Shown: positions 6,970-7,189 of the stretch, one piece after another
How the letters are laid out: every line of letters begins with the position of its first letter
Position numbering within the stretch: the stretch's first letter is position 1
From: Vulcanimicrobiia bacterium
GTDB lineage: Bacteria > Eremiobacterota > Eremiobacteria > Baltobacterales > Baltobacteraceae
NCBI GenBank assembly: GCA_024281135.1
Contig: JAMXLG010000363.1
Coordinates: 1 to 7,189 of the forward strand
Reading direction: 5' to 3'
DNA length: 7,189 nucleotides
Program-made: the position numbers and the translations under genes
Notes under the pieces: model-generated
Database searches by the model: none
What the model saw: only the letters and a program-made list of their open reading frames with translations
Told to the model about the DNA's origin: nothing

Positions 6970-7189
6970 ATGTCATGGTTAGTCGCCACATTGAAACAGT
7001 ATCCTGAAATAGCCATTTTCTTATCGCTTGGGATTGGCTATTTTGTAGGGACAAAAAGCTACAAGGGATTTAGCCTCGGATCGGTGACCGCGACGCTCCT
7101 TGCCGCCATTGCAATCGGCCAACTCGGCATCAAAGTCTCAAACGATCTCAAGGCGGTCTTCTTTCTAATGTTCCTCTTTGCGATCGGAT
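6970..7189 (+). CDS. aspT: Aspartate:alanine exchanger (AspT/AAEx family), N-terminal fragment
   Basis: The first 73 codons are present; the gene runs off the right edge. The N-terminus ([20 protein letters not shown]) places a short amphipathic lead before a membrane segment at about 13-28, then [20 protein letters not shown] (31-50, second segment), GQLGIKV (50-56) and a third segment from about 62. The hydrophobic pattern and the [14 protein letters not shown] signature match my memory of the AAEx family, whose members have two such membrane halves flanking TrkA-C domains. AspT exchanges external aspartate for internal alanine electrogenically in the inner membrane and partners with AspD. 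The start has a strong ribosome-binding site. The first 90 nt are about 40% GC against about 53% in the rest of the fragment. Other AAEx members with different substrates (YidE/YbjL type) cannot be excluded from a fragment. Confidence 0.75.
   Translation, partial: MSWLVATLKQYPEIAIFLSLGIGYFVGTKSYKGFSLGSVTATLLAAIAIGQLGIKVSNDLKAVFFLMFLFAIG

Noticed and set aside
6970..7060. GC dip at the start of the aspT-like gene as a sign of horizontal transfer
   Set aside because: Only about 90 nt, GC recovers immediately after, and low GC at the 5' end of membrane-protein genes is common because it reduces mRNA structure.

Overview
The window holds four complete protein genes and two partial ones, in two divergent blocks that fire from a 123-bp intergenic region (989-1111). 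GC is moderately high in the complete genes. Two proteins have N-terminal lipoprotein signals, and the presence of outer-membrane proteins shows a diderm (Gram-negative type) bacterium. The Ser-Pro repeat linker behind a signal peptide (803-880) is a style I associate with Eremiobacterota (WPS-2) and some Acidobacteriota. That is an impression from composition only, and no marker gene here fixes the taxon.

Leftward block (minus strand): a 287-residue predicted outer-membrane beta-barrel (125-988, GTG start) is followed 29 bp later by the first 31 codons of a gene that runs off the left edge (1-95). The N-terminus of that gene resembles L-aspartate 4-decarboxylase (AspD). Rightward block (plus strand): a tripartite RND efflux operon consisting of a membrane-fusion lipoprotein (1112-2323), an AcrB/HAE1-type inner-membrane pump (2326-5505) and a TolC/OprM-type outer-membrane lipoprotein (5502-6947). 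The spacings are 2 bp and a 4-bp ATGA overlap. After 22 bp without a terminator comes the first 73 codons of an AspT-like aspartate:alanine exchanger (6970-7189), which runs off the right edge.

The efflux part is a standard self-sufficient pump: the fusion protein bridges pump and outer-membrane channel, and the pump couples proton influx to drug or solute export. All its proton-relay residues are present. Less ordinary is the setting. AspD and AspT together form a known proton-motive metabolic cycle: aspartate in, decarboxylation consuming a proton, alanine out. Here the two putative partners sit at opposite ends of the window, pointing outward, with a PMF-consuming pump and a barrel of unknown function between them. 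Whether this is a functional unit or simple co-location cannot be settled from this window. No RNA gene, mobile element, CRISPR array, transcriptional regulator gene or convincing terminator was seen.
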